A stretch of 64,000 nucleotides of DNA from a virus, in IMG/VR virus record IMGVR_UViG_3300031857_000055, positions 42,542 to 106,541 of that record. One strand, written 5' to 3'. The notes under the pieces are model-generated. The model was not told where the DNA came from. It made no database searches and saw only the letters and a list, made by a program, of their open reading frames with translations. This document shows, piece after piece, positions 43,125-52,097 of the stretch; the first letter of the stretch is position 1, and every line of letters starts with the position of its first letter. Position numbers and translations under genes: made by a program.

Positions 43125-43411
43125 AAACCCGTGAAGAAATCATCAATAACATGTGCATGACCTTTCGTCATGACTATGGTCTTGAAATCAGCGAAGATGA
43201 TAGAATGTACACCCTTATGTCAGGCATGACTAAGCAGGAACGTGAAGCATTATATCGTGATATGGCACAAATCTTTGATAATGATATTGCTCCTCTATTA
43301 GAAGAATATCGTAAGGTCAACGAAGGCGAAGCTATCACTATTCCAAAGAGTGCCGAACACGCAAAAGCTATGATGGGCGTTGCACAATGGTACTTGGATA
43401 ATCAAGGATGA
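43121..43411 (+). CDS. Small hypothetical protein
   Basis: 96 aa, ATGA-coupled to both sides. Mostly helical and acidic (REEIINNMCMTFRHDYGLEI, then REALYRDMAQIFDNDIAPLLE). No known motif. A role with the nucleotide or sugar enzymes around it cannot be told. Confidence 0.6.
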   Translation: MKTREEIINNMCMTFRHDYGLEISEDDRMYTLMSGMTKQEREALYRDMAQIFDNDIAPLLEEYRKVNEGEAITIPKSAEHAKAMMGVAQWYLDNQG

Positions 43412-44373
43412 GAATCCTAGTCACAGGCGGCATGGGCTTCATCGGGCACAATATTGTTGCTCAATTAGAAGACATGGGATATGACGATATCACGCTTGTT
43501 GACAATTTTACTACATATGGAATCATCCCCGAAGATGAATTAAACGCATTGATGCAAGAGCGTCAATCAAAAATCTCATCTGTCAACTATATTTACGATA
43601 TCGCATTGCCTGAGGTAGAAACTGCGTTTAGAGTAAATAAACCTGACCTCGTAATTCATCTTGCCAGTTTCCCTAGACAAAAGGTAGTCAATAGCAATCC
43701 TACATTAGCAGCAGACACTATGATGAAGGGCTTGCTCAACCTGTGCGAGTTGAGTTGCAAGTATCAAGTCAAGCGTTTTGTATATGTCAGCAGCAGCATG
43801 GTCTATGGCGACTTCAAAGACGGAACTGATGAATATGCATTCTGTAAGCCGCAGGGTCAGTATGCTATTATGAAACTTGCAGGAGAGCACCTCGTTAGAG
43901 ACTACGGTCATCGCGGATGCTTTGACTACACAATCGTTCGACCCAGTGCTGTATATGGTCCTTGTGACGTTGAGGATAGGGTAATCTCTAAGTTCTTTAT
44001 GGCTGCAATGAAGGACGAAGTGCTTAAGGTTAATGGGGAACACGAGCGATTAGACTTCACATACGTAGCAGATACCGCCTCAGGCATCGTAGGAGCGTCC
44101 CTCAGTAAGGACACGGCATTCAGAACATATAATATTACTCGTGGCGAATCCAGAACCTTACTTGAAGCAGCACAGCTTATCACAAAGATTGTAGGCAAAG
44201 GCAAGATTGAAGTGACACATAAGAGCGAAGACTACCCGAGTCGCGGCACATTAAGTATCAACGCAGCCCGCAGAGACTTTGGATATAATCCCACTGTCAA
44301 CATTGAAGAAGGATTTGTCAGGTACTATGAATACTTGGTTAATTCCCCATTTTGGTCTAGCAAGACAGTATAG
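43408..44373 (+). CDS. NAD-dependent sugar epimerase/dehydratase
   Basis: 321 aa. RILVTGGMGFIGHNIVAQL is the NAD-binding GxxGxxG. YVSSSMVYG gives the catalytic Ser/Thr region, and QYAIMKLAGE has Tyr152 and Lys156. RPSAVYGP and a C-terminal substrate lobe complete an extended SDR of the UDP-glucose 4-epimerase/dehydratase group. It overlaps a DegT-type aminotransferase, a frequent pairing for making amino-deoxy sugars. Confidence 0.85.
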   Translation: MRILVTGGMGFIGHNIVAQLEDMGYDDITLVDNFTTYGIIPEDELNALMQERQSKISSVNYIYDIALPEVETAFRVNKPDLVIHLASFPRQKVVNSNPTLAADTMMKGLLNLCELSCKYQVKRFVYVSSSMVYGDFKDGTDEYAFCKPQGQYAIMKLAGEHLVRDYGHRGCFDYTIVRPSAVYGPCDVEDRVISKFFMAAMKDEVLKVNGEHERLDFTYVADTASGIVGASLSKDTAFRTYNITRGESRTLLEAAQLITKIVGKGKIEVTHKSEDYPSRGTLSINAARRDFGYNPTVNIEEGFVRYYEYLVNSPFWSSKTV

Positions 44374-45403
44374 AGACCTTCAAGAGGAGCTGTTAGAAGC
44401 AACTCACCTAGCCCTAAAAGAAGGGGTGCTAATCAATGGACCATTCACCGCTTCATTTGAATCTTGGCTTTGCAATTATACTGGTTGTCAATTTGCTACC
44501 GTCACCCATAGCGGTACTCATGCGTTAGAGCTTATTGCAAGTTATCACTATGATCTATGCTTTCTTGCAGGGGATGAAGAAGCTCCTCGCATTCGTATTC
44601 CTAACTTAACTTTCCCTGCAACACTAAACGCATTCTATAGCACAGGATGGGAAGTTGAACTGGTTGATACAGATAGTAATGGGTTGTTGAAGTTTGGCGA
44701 CGATTATGAACGTGACTTTAATACCTATACTTGTTTTGTAGGACTATACGGAGCTTCAATTAATAGGGCATTCTATAGTAATGTTATTGTTGATGGAGCC
44801 CAGCATTGGTTGACAGTTGACAAGCATCAAATAGGTGATGGTATGGCCATCAGTTTTGACCCTACTAAGAACTTACCTAGTAGCGGCAACGGTGGCGCAA
44901 TCGTAACAAACGACCAATCATTGTATGATTGGGCAAACGTCATGAAGAATAACAGCAAGCCTGATCACTTCTATCCTGGCACTAATACTAAGATGAGTGA
45001 GTTAGAATGCGCCCATCTACTAGTCAGATCCAAATATATTGACAGATGGCAATATCGCAGAGAACAGATACGAAACTATTATCTGGATAGATTTGAAGAT
45101 ATGCCGTTTAGGTGTCTCAGCGAATCTTTTGAAAGACACGCTGATCAAAAGTTTGTTATCTATACCCAAGACCGCAATGAGCTACACCAATATTTGACTG
45201 ACCGTAAAATTGAGTCTAGAATTCATTATCCTTATGCGTTGAGTGAATTACCAATCGCTAAGGATATCATTAAGAAGCCAGACTTTGTGAGTACAAGCGT
45301 AGCATTAGCTAAGGGTGTATTAAGTCTACCCATCTATCCTGAACTTTCTGATAGTGAAATAGAAGCCGTAGCGGACACAGTTTGCAAGTTCTTTGATAAA
45401 TAA
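44327..45403 (+). CDS. DegT/DnrJ/EryC1-type aminotransferase
   Basis: 358 aa from ATG 44327, full length for the family. GPFTASFESWLCNYTGCQFATVTHSGTHAL is the N-terminal block (ATG at 44279 would lie inside the epimerase gene). DPTKNLPSSGNGGAIVTND holds the PLP lysine K181. MSELECAHLLVR and the C-terminal YALSELPIA segment fit. It converts a keto-sugar nucleotide to the amino sugar, probably after the epimerase/dehydratase it overlaps. Compare the shortened homologue at 20887. Confidence 0.86.
   Translation: MNTWLIPHFGLARQYRDLQEELLEATHLALKEGVLINGPFTASFESWLCNYTGCQFATVTHSGTHALELIASYHYDLCFLAGDEEAPRIRIPNLTFPATLNAFYSTGWEVELVDTDSNGLLKFGDDYERDFNTYTCFVGLYGASINRAFYSNVIVDGAQHWLTVDKHQIGDGMAISFDPTKNLPSSGNGGAIVTNDQSLYDWANVMKNNSKPDHFYPGTNTKMSELECAHLLVRSKYIDRWQYRREQIRNYYLDRFEDMPFRCLSESFERHADQKFVIYTQDRNELHQYLTDRKIESRIHYPYALSELPIAKDIIKKPDFVSTSVALAKGVLSLPIYPELSDSEIEAVADTVCKFFDK
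45397..45402 (+). promoter_or_regulatory. T4-late-like promoter element
   Basis: GATAAATAA at the very end of the aminotransferase gene, eight bases before the ATG at 45411. It would serve the spanin-like lysis pair and leave almost no leader. Confidence 0.5.
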
Positions 45404-45410
45404 TATTGTT

Positions 45411-45878
45411 ATGTCAATATTCTGGATTCTTACTTTTGTACCGAACTTTGTATTTAACCTAGCACTCATTGTTGGGGTGCTTGGGTTAATAGTTGCTGCC
45501 GTCGCAGGAAGAGTCCCATTCATAGCTCAATATAAGCTGCCTATTCAACTTATTGCATTTGCTCTTACTATCGTAGCCGTCTTCTTTCAGGGCGCACTAG
45601 CATATAAGCACAGTGTTGCAGCAGAAGTGGCTGAACTTAAACTAAAATTGAAGAATGCAGAAGTCAAGTCACTACAGACTAATACTGAAATTGTAGAAAA
45701 GATTGTCACTGATACACAAGTCATTCGTGAGAAGGGTCAGACAATCACTGAATATGTTGACAGAGAAGTTGTCAAGTACAATGAAGTATGCAAGCTTCCG
45801 ACAGAAGTAATCAACGCACACAATATGGCAGCAACACTTAAGCTGGATGAAGGTGCTACTGAGGAACAACCAAAGTGA
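45411..45878 (+). CDS. Inner-membrane spanin-like protein (Rz type)
   Basis: 155 aa from ATG 45411. Two hydrophobic segments (about residues 5-30 and 44-62) are followed by a charged coiled-coil region (AAEVAELKLKLKNAEVKSLQ), and the end contains VVKYNEVCKLPTEVINAHN. Size and order fit i-spanins, which link the inner membrane to an outer-membrane lipoprotein to fuse the membranes at lysis. The next gene encodes a matching lipoprotein and overlaps it, the usual Rz/Rz1 layout. Confidence 0.65.
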   Translation: MSIFWILTFVPNFVFNLALIVGVLGLIVAAVAGRVPFIAQYKLPIQLIAFALTIVAVFFQGALAYKHSVAAEVAELKLKLKNAEVKSLQTNTEIVEKIVTDTQVIREKGQTITEYVDREVVKYNEVCKLPTEVINAHNMAATLKLDEGATEEQPK

Positions 45879-46147
45879 AGAAGCTACTAATTCTTCCCCT
45901 TTTCGTTTTGTCTGGGTGTGCAGTTCACGTTGAGCCAGTAACAGCAACGTTTCCGGAAGCTCCTGCTACGCTATTACAGAAATGTGAAGCCCTCAAAGAA
46001 GTCGCTGCGGACGCTTCACTAACAGATTTCACTAAAATAGTAGTAGAAAACTACATTCTATATCACGAATGCAGCCGCAAAGTTGAGGGTTGGCACGAGT
46101 GGTATACTAAGCAAAAGAAAATCTTCGAAGACGCTACCAAAAAGTAA
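45875..46147 (+). CDS. Outer-membrane lipoprotein, o-spanin-like (Rz1 type)
   Basis: 90 aa from a GTG overlapping the upstream stop. MKKLLILPLFVLSGC has a lipobox LSGC with the lipidated Cys at 15. The mature part is helical (ALKEVAADASLTDFTKIVVE, then YHECSRKVEGWHEWYTKQKK). Paired with the preceding membrane protein it probably forms the spanin complex for the last step of lysis. Confidence 0.7.
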   Translation: MKKLLILPLFVLSGCAVHVEPVTATFPEAPATLLQKCEALKEVAADASLTDFTKIVVENYILYHECSRKVEGWHEWYTKQKKIFEDATKK

Positions 46148-46154
46148 TCTTGAG

Positions 46155-46175
46155 TCTAGTATGATAAATACTAGA
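46155..46175 (+). promoter_or_regulatory. Late promoter inside an inverted repeat
   Basis: TCTAGTA (46155-46161) and TACTAGA (46169-46175) are perfect 7-bp arms. The TAAATA core (46165-46170) lies across the loop and the right arm. The predicted start leaves a leader of about 18 nt with ACGGAAG before the ATG at 46194. Confidence 0.6.
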
Positions 46176-46193
46176 TAACAACGGAAGATTACT

Positions 46194-46730
46194 ATGGCTA
46201 CCCAAGAAATTATTAACATTGGTACACTACCTAACGATGGCGAAGGCGATCCGTTAAGAGTAGCATTTGCTAAAATTAATAATAACTTCTCCAATCTTTT
46301 CCCTACTGCTATCAATACGAGTAGCTCGTATTCAGTAGGAGATACCCCCGGTCAACTTATATTTGAAACTGACGCTAATACCTTCACAATGGCGCAACTA
46401 TATGTCTATGCCGCTGACCCATCAGGCGATAGTAGTCAGAGTATGCAACTAAACGCACAAATTAATCAAGAATTAGATGATGCTAAATTTAGTGCTGTTG
46501 GGTTGTCTGTGTTCGGAAACGCACTATCTTCATATAGTATGCGGGTGTTAGGTGGAAACGTACAACTTCTTGCCAATCCATTACAAGATACTACGATTTT
46601 TCACTTTATTGGTTCATCTATTATTTGGATCGGCTCAACTCTTCCTGGAATTCCTATCGAACTAGACGGGTATGTTGCCAATTCAGTTATGGCAACTGAA
46701 ATTAACCAGGGTGTGACAACAGAGCAATAA
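46194..46730 (+). CDS. Fibre- or baseplate-like structural protein
   Basis: 178 aa. The N-terminus GTLPNDGEGDPLRVAFAKINNNFSNLF matches a motif common at the start of T4-superfamily tail-fibre and baseplate-associated proteins (N-D-G-x-G-D-x-L-R-x-A-F-x-K-I-N-x-N-F). The rest is Ser/Asn/Gln-rich beta sequence. A late promoter and a Shine-Dalgarno support virion function. Confidence 0.7.
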   Translation: MATQEIINIGTLPNDGEGDPLRVAFAKINNNFSNLFPTAINTSSSYSVGDTPGQLIFETDANTFTMAQLYVYAADPSGDSSQSMQLNAQINQELDDAKFSAVGLSVFGNALSSYSMRVLGGNVQLLANPLQDTTIFHFIGSSIIWIGSTLPGIPIELDGYVANSVMATEINQGVTTEQ

Positions 46731-46732
46731 TA

Positions 46733-47122
46733 ATGAGAGCATACGAATTCATCACGGAATCTGCAACAGACGGTTTGAGTATGGTTGCACATAGCTTGCC
46801 AGCTACCTATATAATTCCTGATTTAAAAAATAATGATTTCTACGAGCTTTATAGATTTGGTTTAGCAATTGCAGATACTAGAGGTAATGGTGGAAACGAT
46901 GATGTTCAAAACGGTTTTAAACATGAGTTTAAGGCAGAAAGCACCTGGGGAGAGCATCAAGTAGTGGTTTCTTGGGATCCAAACATTGAGCAAGTGATTG
47001 ATCAATCGTTGAGTAAAGTTAATAAAAGAGGAAAAAAGCTAGTAAGTACTAAAACTAGTGACGAGATTCCTAATACCGGAACCCAATCCACTCTTAAACC
47101 CTTTAAGGGATACAAGCGATGA
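46733..47122 (+). CDS. Small paralogue 1 with MRAxEFITE start and KPFKGYKR end
   Basis: 129 aa. The first residues MRAYEFITES and the last KPFKGYKR are shared with the next gene. The middle (FYELYRFGLAIADTRGNGGN, then FKHEFKAESTWGEHQVVV) differs in detail. MRAxEF-type N-termini recur in small T4-superfamily proteins. A packaging or processing signal is possible but not shown. The next gene overlaps the stop. Confidence 0.6.
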   Translation: MRAYEFITESATDGLSMVAHSLPATYIIPDLKNNDFYELYRFGLAIADTRGNGGNDDVQNGFKHEFKAESTWGEHQVVVSWDPNIEQVIDQSLSKVNKRGKKLVSTKTSDEIPNTGTQSTLKPFKGYKR

Positions 47123-47493
47123 GAGCATGGGAATTTATAACTGAAGGGAAGAAAGTTCCTGACTCTCCGGAACATCACGATGGCCCCATGACCGGGTTAC
47201 ATAGATTTGCCGACAGCACATATGACCGTTACTATCTATTAAATCGTGTAATGATGGCCGCTGCCTCAACTGACGGGAAAACAATGCCTGATGTGGATAG
47301 TGATAGTTGGGCGTCTCGTTTCAACATAGCACATCCTTACACAAAAGAAGAAGCAGATAAGTTAAAATTAGCATATAAAGCAGCAGGCGTCAAAAAGTTT
47401 GATGACATAACAAAAGGTGATTTGTCTAGCACAGAACCAACTGGCCATAACGATACCAGTCCAATCAAGCCATTCAAAGGGTACAAGCGATGA
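47119..47493 (+). CDS. Small paralogue 2 with MRAxEFITE start and KPFKGYKR end
   Basis: 124 aa. It begins MRAWEFITEGKK and ends SPIKPFKGYKR. The middle is related to the third copy: YDRYYLLNRVMMAAASTDGK against TDRTYHLNQIMKAVAMADGS, and HPYTKEEADKLKLAYKAAG against YPYSDVEHTMMQQAFNTVS. Tandem duplication is clear; function is unknown. Confidence 0.62.
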   Translation: MRAWEFITEGKKVPDSPEHHDGPMTGLHRFADSTYDRYYLLNRVMMAAASTDGKTMPDVDSDSWASRFNIAHPYTKEEADKLKLAYKAAGVKKFDDITKGDLSSTEPTGHNDTSPIKPFKGYKR

Positions 47494-47870
47494 GAGCGCA
47501 CGAGTTTATTAATGAAGGCAAAAAGGGTTCAGTACCTAATAGACACAACGCTGCCCAGCCTGGTGCCTATAAGTTTTCGGATAATGGCACAGACAGAACC
47601 TATCACTTAAACCAAATTATGAAAGCAGTAGCTATGGCAGATGGATCATCTACTAAAGCATTGAAGATGGATGATGAAAGCTTTGCAGGAAAAAATAACC
47701 TTGCATATCCATATAGTGATGTAGAACATACTATGATGCAGCAGGCATTCAACACAGTATCTCCCACACAAGCTAAACATATGATTAAGGGTAGAGGCAG
47801 TGACGAGCTTGACTTCATAAACAAGACTAGTCCTGTAGCAAAACGTCCAAAAGATCACAGAAAAAAATAA
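47490..47870 (+). CDS. Small paralogue 3 with MRAxEFINEGKK start
   Basis: 126 aa. It begins MRAHEFINEGKKGS and shares the middle blocks with copy 2; the tail SPVAKRPKDHRKK is the diverged counterpart of KPFKGYKR. It is the last of three in a coupled run. Basic tails and conserved N-termini suggest a common docking or sorting role. Confidence 0.62.
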   Translation: MRAHEFINEGKKGSVPNRHNAAQPGAYKFSDNGTDRTYHLNQIMKAVAMADGSSTKALKMDDESFAGKNNLAYPYSDVEHTMMQQAFNTVSPTQAKHMIKGRGSDELDFINKTSPVAKRPKDHRKK

Positions 47871-47900
47871 TTACGCTACTTTCACCTGATAAGTAATTTT

Positions 47901-48605
47901 ATGAACAACTTAATTGATATCAACCAAACACTCGACCTTATTAAGCTTAAGTTTTACAACGAATGGCTTTACACCGCTCACATCTATGATGAGGGCGACA
48001 GTCAATTTCATAAGGAGCTGACTACTCAAGTAGTAAAAACTTATGTTGACCCACTTGAACTACCTAAGGATGCACACATTCTTGACTTAGGATGTGGCCC
48101 TGGATATTTCTTAGACGAAATGAAAGAACGTGAATACACTAATGTTCACGGTGTCACTTTGAGTCCTGGCGATATCGCTATCTGTGAAAGCAAGGGACAT
48201 GCTATTAAGAAGTATGATTTGAGCTTCTTGCCACAGAAGGATGGTTACTATGATGAGTCAGTAGATTTCATCTTCTTGCGCCATGCATTAGAGCATAGCC
48301 CATATCCTATCTTCTCATTGATGGAATACAATCGTGTATTGAAGCAGGGTTCAAAGATTTACATTGAAGTTCCTGCTCCTGACTGCGATAGAAAGCACGA
48401 GTTTAACTTGAATCACTATAGTATTATGGGAGCAAATCAATTGGCTGCATTACTACAGCGTACTGGATTTGATATTGATAACTTCAATAATCTTGAGTTT
48501 GATTTGAACGTTCCTAATCCTGAAGATCCAGAAAAAAGCAAAAAGATGAAAGAAACTTACTACTGTATTGTCGCTACTAAAGCAAGACCCTTAGATATCA
48601 AATAA
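47901..48605 (+). CDS. Class I SAM-dependent methyltransferase
   Basis: 234 aa. HILDLGCGPGYFLDEMKE is motif I, and VDFIFLRHALEHSPYP is the motif typical of UbiE/type 11 methyltransferases. SKIYIEVPAPD and GANQLAALLQRTGFDI follow in the usual order. Substrate is unknown. TAAGTA (47890-47895) ends five bases before the ATG, a near match to the leaderless late arrangement. Confidence 0.78.
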   Translation: MNNLIDINQTLDLIKLKFYNEWLYTAHIYDEGDSQFHKELTTQVVKTYVDPLELPKDAHILDLGCGPGYFLDEMKEREYTNVHGVTLSPGDIAICESKGHAIKKYDLSFLPQKDGYYDESVDFIFLRHALEHSPYPIFSLMEYNRVLKQGSKIYIEVPAPDCDRKHEFNLNHYSIMGANQLAALLQRTGFDIDNFNNLEFDLNVPNPEDPEKSKKMKETYYCIVATKARPLDIK

Positions 48606-48613
48606 GTAAGATA

Positions 48614-48646
48614 AATACTCTCATAGAAATGTGAGAGTATTTTTTT
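48614..48646 (+). terminator. Terminator-like hairpin overlapping a late promoter
   Basis: AATACTCTCA (48614-48623) and TGAGAGTATT (48632-48641) form a perfect 10-bp stem with T residues after it. The TAAATA element (48612-48617) overlaps the left arm. It could end the upstream transcript and start a new one, the start falling inside the hairpin before ATG 48647. Confidence 0.65.
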
Positions 48647-50506
48647 ATGGCTGAGCCTGATCCAAGTAATGTTGCTCCGTGGTATCTACGGAATATCAAC
48701 CAAGCGTTAGAACTTAATGAAGCTACTGGACAGGTATTTGTTCGTACCGGTTTTGAAGGTAACATTATCATTAGTGGTAATGTTACTATTCCAGGCAATG
48801 TTGATGCACACGTTTCGCAAATTGGAACAAGCGGGGAACTAACAGTTCCTTGGATGCCTGTCAGTATTGATGGCAATAGTAATGTTACTATATCAGGTGG
48901 CAATGTCAATGCTGCGGTTACCGGTACAGTAGCAGTTAGCGGCATTACAGGTAACATTGCGGGTATCACCGGCAATGTCACTGTAGTAGATGGTGGCGGA
49001 AGTATTACTGTAGATGGTAATGTAGGTGTTACAGGAAATGTTAATATTGGCACAATGCCAAATGTTAATGCTACTATTACAGGAGGTAATGTCTCTGTAT
49101 CAGGTAATGTTGGCGTTACGAGTTTAGGAAATGTCGTACTCACAGGAAACACACTTCCAGTAAGCGGTAATGTGAATGCCAATGTCAGTGGTAGCAATGT
49201 CATTGTGTCAGGTAATGTTGGTGTTTCAAGTTTAGGAAATATAAGTCTTGCAGGAAACGCATTACCTGTTACGGGTAATCTTACTGCGACTATTGATAAT
49301 AATGCCAGCGTAATTATTTCTGGATTCAGCGGCGCAACAAGCGATGCATTTGGTAGACTGCGTGTAAGCGAACCATTCACATTATTTGATACTAATTCAC
49401 GATACTATGATCACCAGCAATTCAGTAGTGCTATCAATGGTACTGGAAATGTGACATATGTTGAAGCAGAAAGTTCTTTCCGTCTCAGCGTAGGTTCATC
49501 TGTCGGAGACTCTGTGATAAGAGAAACTATGAAAGTATTCCCTTATCAGCCAGGCAAGAGCCAACTTTCATTGCTTACATTCTGTATGAACACTCCAAAG
49601 ACAAATCTACGCCAGCGTGTAGGATTGTTTGGTGCTAATGACGGCGTATTCTTTGAGAATGATGGTACATATAACTATATGGTTATTCGCTCAGGCTCTA
49701 CTGGTGTAGAAGAACGAGTAAGACAAGATGCTTGGAATGGCGACAGACTAACTGGATTGGGCGGCGCGTCTAACCCATCAGGAATCACGCTATATCCAGA
49801 TCGTACACAGATTTATTATGCCGATGTTGAGTGGTTAGGTGTAGGTAGCGTTCGTGTAGGCTTTATCATCAACGGTGTTTATATATTATGTCACACATTT
49901 AATCACGCTAACCAACCTGGTAATACGAAAGTCTATATGACTACTGCTACATTGCCTATACGCTATGAAATCACTAATGCAGGTGCTACTACCGGTAACA
50001 GTGTAATGACACAGATTTGTAGTACAGTTATCAGTGAAGGTGGATATAATAGTTTTGGAACTACACAGACCGCAGGTACCGGAACTACACAAAAAAGATT
50101 GACCAATGCCAATACTTATTATCCTGTTGTCAGTATTAGATTAGCGCCAAGTAGATTAGACAGTATAGTATTACCTAGACAGATTGATGTGTTAAGCCCT
50201 AGTGTAAACTATTATCGCTGGGTATTATTACAAAATGCAACTCTAACCGGTGCCACGTGGACAGGCACAAGTCCAACTGGTACGGTTCAATATGATTTAG
50301 GTGCTACTGCTATTAGCGGCGGTATAGAAATACAAAGTGGTTATGCAGCAAGTAGAGAACTTACACAACTTAGTTCGGTAGATTTCTTCCAGTACCAACT
50401 AGGAAGAACATTAGCAGGTGTTAGTGATGTTGTCACCTTAGCAATTGCTGCAACAGCAAACAACGCCGATGTATTAGCTGAAATAGGTTGGCAAGAATTA
50501 ACCTAA
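48647..50506 (+). CDS. Tail-fibre-like structural protein with GNV repeats
   Basis: 619 aa. Residues about 40-220 are short repeats built on [VI]-x-[VI]-[ST]-G-N-[VI] (GNIIISGNVTIPGNVDAHV), compatible with a beta-helical or stalk region. The C-terminal part starts SDAFGRLRVSEPFTLFD and continues as Gly/Thr-rich beta domains typical of phage appendages. A late promoter precedes it. Adhesin or fibre assignment rests on composition and repeats. Confidence 0.68.
   Translation: MAEPDPSNVAPWYLRNINQALELNEATGQVFVRTGFEGNIIISGNVTIPGNVDAHVSQIGTSGELTVPWMPVSIDGNSNVTISGGNVNAAVTGTVAVSGITGNIAGITGNVTVVDGGGSITVDGNVGVTGNVNIGTMPNVNATITGGNVSVSGNVGVTSLGNVVLTGNTLPVSGNVNANVSGSNVIVSGNVGVSSLGNISLAGNALPVTGNLTATIDNNASVIISGFSGATSDAFGRLRVSEPFTLFDTNSRYYDHQQFSSAINGTGNVTYVEAESSFRLSVGSSVGDSVIRETMKVFPYQPGKSQLSLLTFCMNTPKTNLRQRVGLFGANDGVFFENDGTYNYMVIRSGSTGVEERVRQDAWNGDRLTGLGGASNPSGITLYPDRTQIYYADVEWLGVGSVRVGFIINGVYILCHTFNHANQPGNTKVYMTTATLPIRYEITNAGATTGNSVMTQICSTVISEGGYNSFGTTQTAGTGTTQKRLTNANTYYPVVSIRLAPSRLDSIVLPRQIDVLSPSVNYYRWVLLQNATLTGATWTGTSPTGTVQYDLGATAISGGIEIQSGYAASRELTQLSSVDFFQYQLGRTLAGVSDVVTLAIAATANNADVLAEIGWQELT
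48767..49290 (+). repeat. Degenerate GNV-type short repeats in the fibre gene
   Basis: Recurring GGTAATGTT-like triplet groups encode G-N-V with beta-strand spacers. Longer near-copies are SGNVGVTSLGNVVLTGNTLP and SGNVGVSSLGNISLAGNALP. Confidence 0.65.
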
Positions 50507-50520
50507 CACTTCTAAACTAC

Positions 50521-50526
50521 TAAATA
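50521..50526 (+). promoter_or_regulatory. T4-late-like promoter, leaderless geometry
   Basis: CTAAATATTCATATGG: TAAATA ends exactly five bases before the terminase ATG at 50532, so +1 should be the A of the ATG. No Shine-Dalgarno is present. Confidence 0.65.
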
Positions 50527-50531
50527 TTCAT

Positions 50532-52079
50532 ATGGCAAATACACCAACCTTAATCAAGGATCCCTACAAGAAAACTGTATTCAAGAACCAAAAGGAACTT
50601 GATGAGTTTATGAAATGCTGTGACCCTGAGACAGGTTATCTATACTTCATGGATAACTTCTTTATGATTCAGCATCCTACTAAAGGGTCAATGAATTATC
50701 ACCCTTGGGAATATCAAGAAAGACTGATTGATACATACCATCGCTATCGTTTCTCTATCTCACTCATGCCAAGACAGTCAGGTAAGTCTACTTCTGCTGC
50801 TGGGTATTTGCTTTGGTACGCTATGTTTGTACCTGATTCTACTATTCTAATCGCAGCACACAAGTATACCGGCGCACAAGAAATTATGCAGCGTATACGA
50901 TATGCGTATGAAAACTGCCCAGACCACATCAAGGCTGGCGTAACTACATACAACAAAGGTTCGCTTGATTTTGAGAACGGTTCTCGTATCGTTTCTGCTA
51001 CTACGACTGAAAACACAGGTCGTGGTATGTCTATCACGCTATTATATCTTGACGAATTTGCCTTCGTTCGTCCCTCAATCGCACAAGAATTTTGGACTGC
51101 TATTACTCCTACTCTATCAACTGGTGGTAAGGCAATCATTACATCAACACCAAACTCAGATGAAGACCAATTTGCTCTTATTTGGAAGGGTGCAAACAAG
51201 ACTGAGGATGAGTTCGGCAACACAACTGAGTTAGGCATCAACGGCTTTAGAGCATACAGAGCATACTGGCACGAACAGCCCGGCAGAGATGAGAAATGGG
51301 CTGCTGAGATGAAGGCTCAGCTAGGCGAAGATCGTTTCAATCGTGAAATCGGTTGCGAATTCATTATCGCAGACGAAACACTTATCAATCCAAACACATT
51401 GATTATGCTTGAAGGCATTGAACCTATTAATAGATTAGGTCAAGTCAGATGGTACAAGCAACCCGAAAAGGGTAGACTATACGTAGTTGCTCTTGACCCT
51501 TCATTGGGTACAGGTGGTGACCCCGCTGCTATTCAAGTATTTGAAGCAAGCACTACTACACAGATAGGTGAGTGGAAACACAATAAGACTGACATTCCTA
51601 GTCAGATTAAACTACTTGCTGAGATTTGTAAGTATATCTCAGAAATAACAAAAGAGCCAAACAGTATCTACTACAGTATCGAAAACAATGGCGTAGGTGA
51701 AGCCGCTGTTGTTTCGCTCAATGAGTATGGTGAGTCAAATATTCCAGGCATCTTCATATCTGAGAAGGGCAAAGGGCGTAGAGGATTCAACACTTCTAAC
51801 AAGCCTAAATTAGCTGCTTGTGCTAAGTTCAAAACACTTCTGGAATCAAAGAAGATGACCATACATAGTCGCTCTCTCATTAGTGAGTTAAAGGCGTTTG
51901 TAGCCAGCGGCGGAAGCTATGCGGCTAAGATAGGGGACACTGATGACTTAGTAATGTCATCATTGCTTGCCGTTCGTATGATGACGCAGTTGGCAGACTA
52001 TCACGGCGACTTAGAGAGCCAAATCAGAGACCACGATGAAATAATTCAACCACTGCCATTCTTTGCCGTCTTAGGCTAA
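50532..52079 (+). CDS. 17: Terminase large subunit
   Basis: 515 aa, T4 gp17 type. Walker A MPRQSGKSTSAAG is near residues 79-91, Walker B is LLYLDEFAFV near 170-179 and the coupling motif is ITSTPN. The RNase H-like nuclease domain starts at VVALDPSLGTGGD and has its last acidic residues at GDTDDLVMSSLL. It powers and cuts DNA during packaging into proheads. It is a late gene by its promoter. The small terminase subunit is not seen in the window. Confidence 0.95.
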   Translation: MANTPTLIKDPYKKTVFKNQKELDEFMKCCDPETGYLYFMDNFFMIQHPTKGSMNYHPWEYQERLIDTYHRYRFSISLMPRQSGKSTSAAGYLLWYAMFVPDSTILIAAHKYTGAQEIMQRIRYAYENCPDHIKAGVTTYNKGSLDFENGSRIVSATTTENTGRGMSITLLYLDEFAFVRPSIAQEFWTAITPTLSTGGKAIITSTPNSDEDQFALIWKGANKTEDEFGNTTELGINGFRAYRAYWHEQPGRDEKWAAEMKAQLGEDRFNREIGCEFIIADETLINPNTLIMLEGIEPINRLGQVRWYKQPEKGRLYVVALDPSLGTGGDPAAIQVFEASTTTQIGEWKHNKTDIPSQIKLLAEICKYISEITKEPNSIYYSIENNGVGEAAVVSLNEYGESNIPGIFISEKGKGRRGFNTSNKPKLAACAKFKTLLESKKMTIHSRSLISELKAFVASGGSYAAKIGDTDDLVMSSLLAVRMMTQLADYHGDLESQIRDHDEIIQPLPFFAVLG

Positions 52080-52086
52080 TTTGGCA

Positions 52087-52092
52087 TAAATA
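52087..52092 (+). promoter_or_regulatory. T4-late-like promoter, leaderless geometry
   Basis: GCATAAATATACATATG: TAAATA ends five bases before the ATG at 52098. The sequence is almost the same as the one before the giant repeat gene (CTAAGTATACATATG). Confidence 0.65.
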
Positions 52093-52097
52093 TACAT

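Noticed and set aside
48598-49380. Minus-strand open frame opposite the GNV repeats
   Set aside because: Low-complexity Pro/Thr/Leu shadow of the repeat-coding region.
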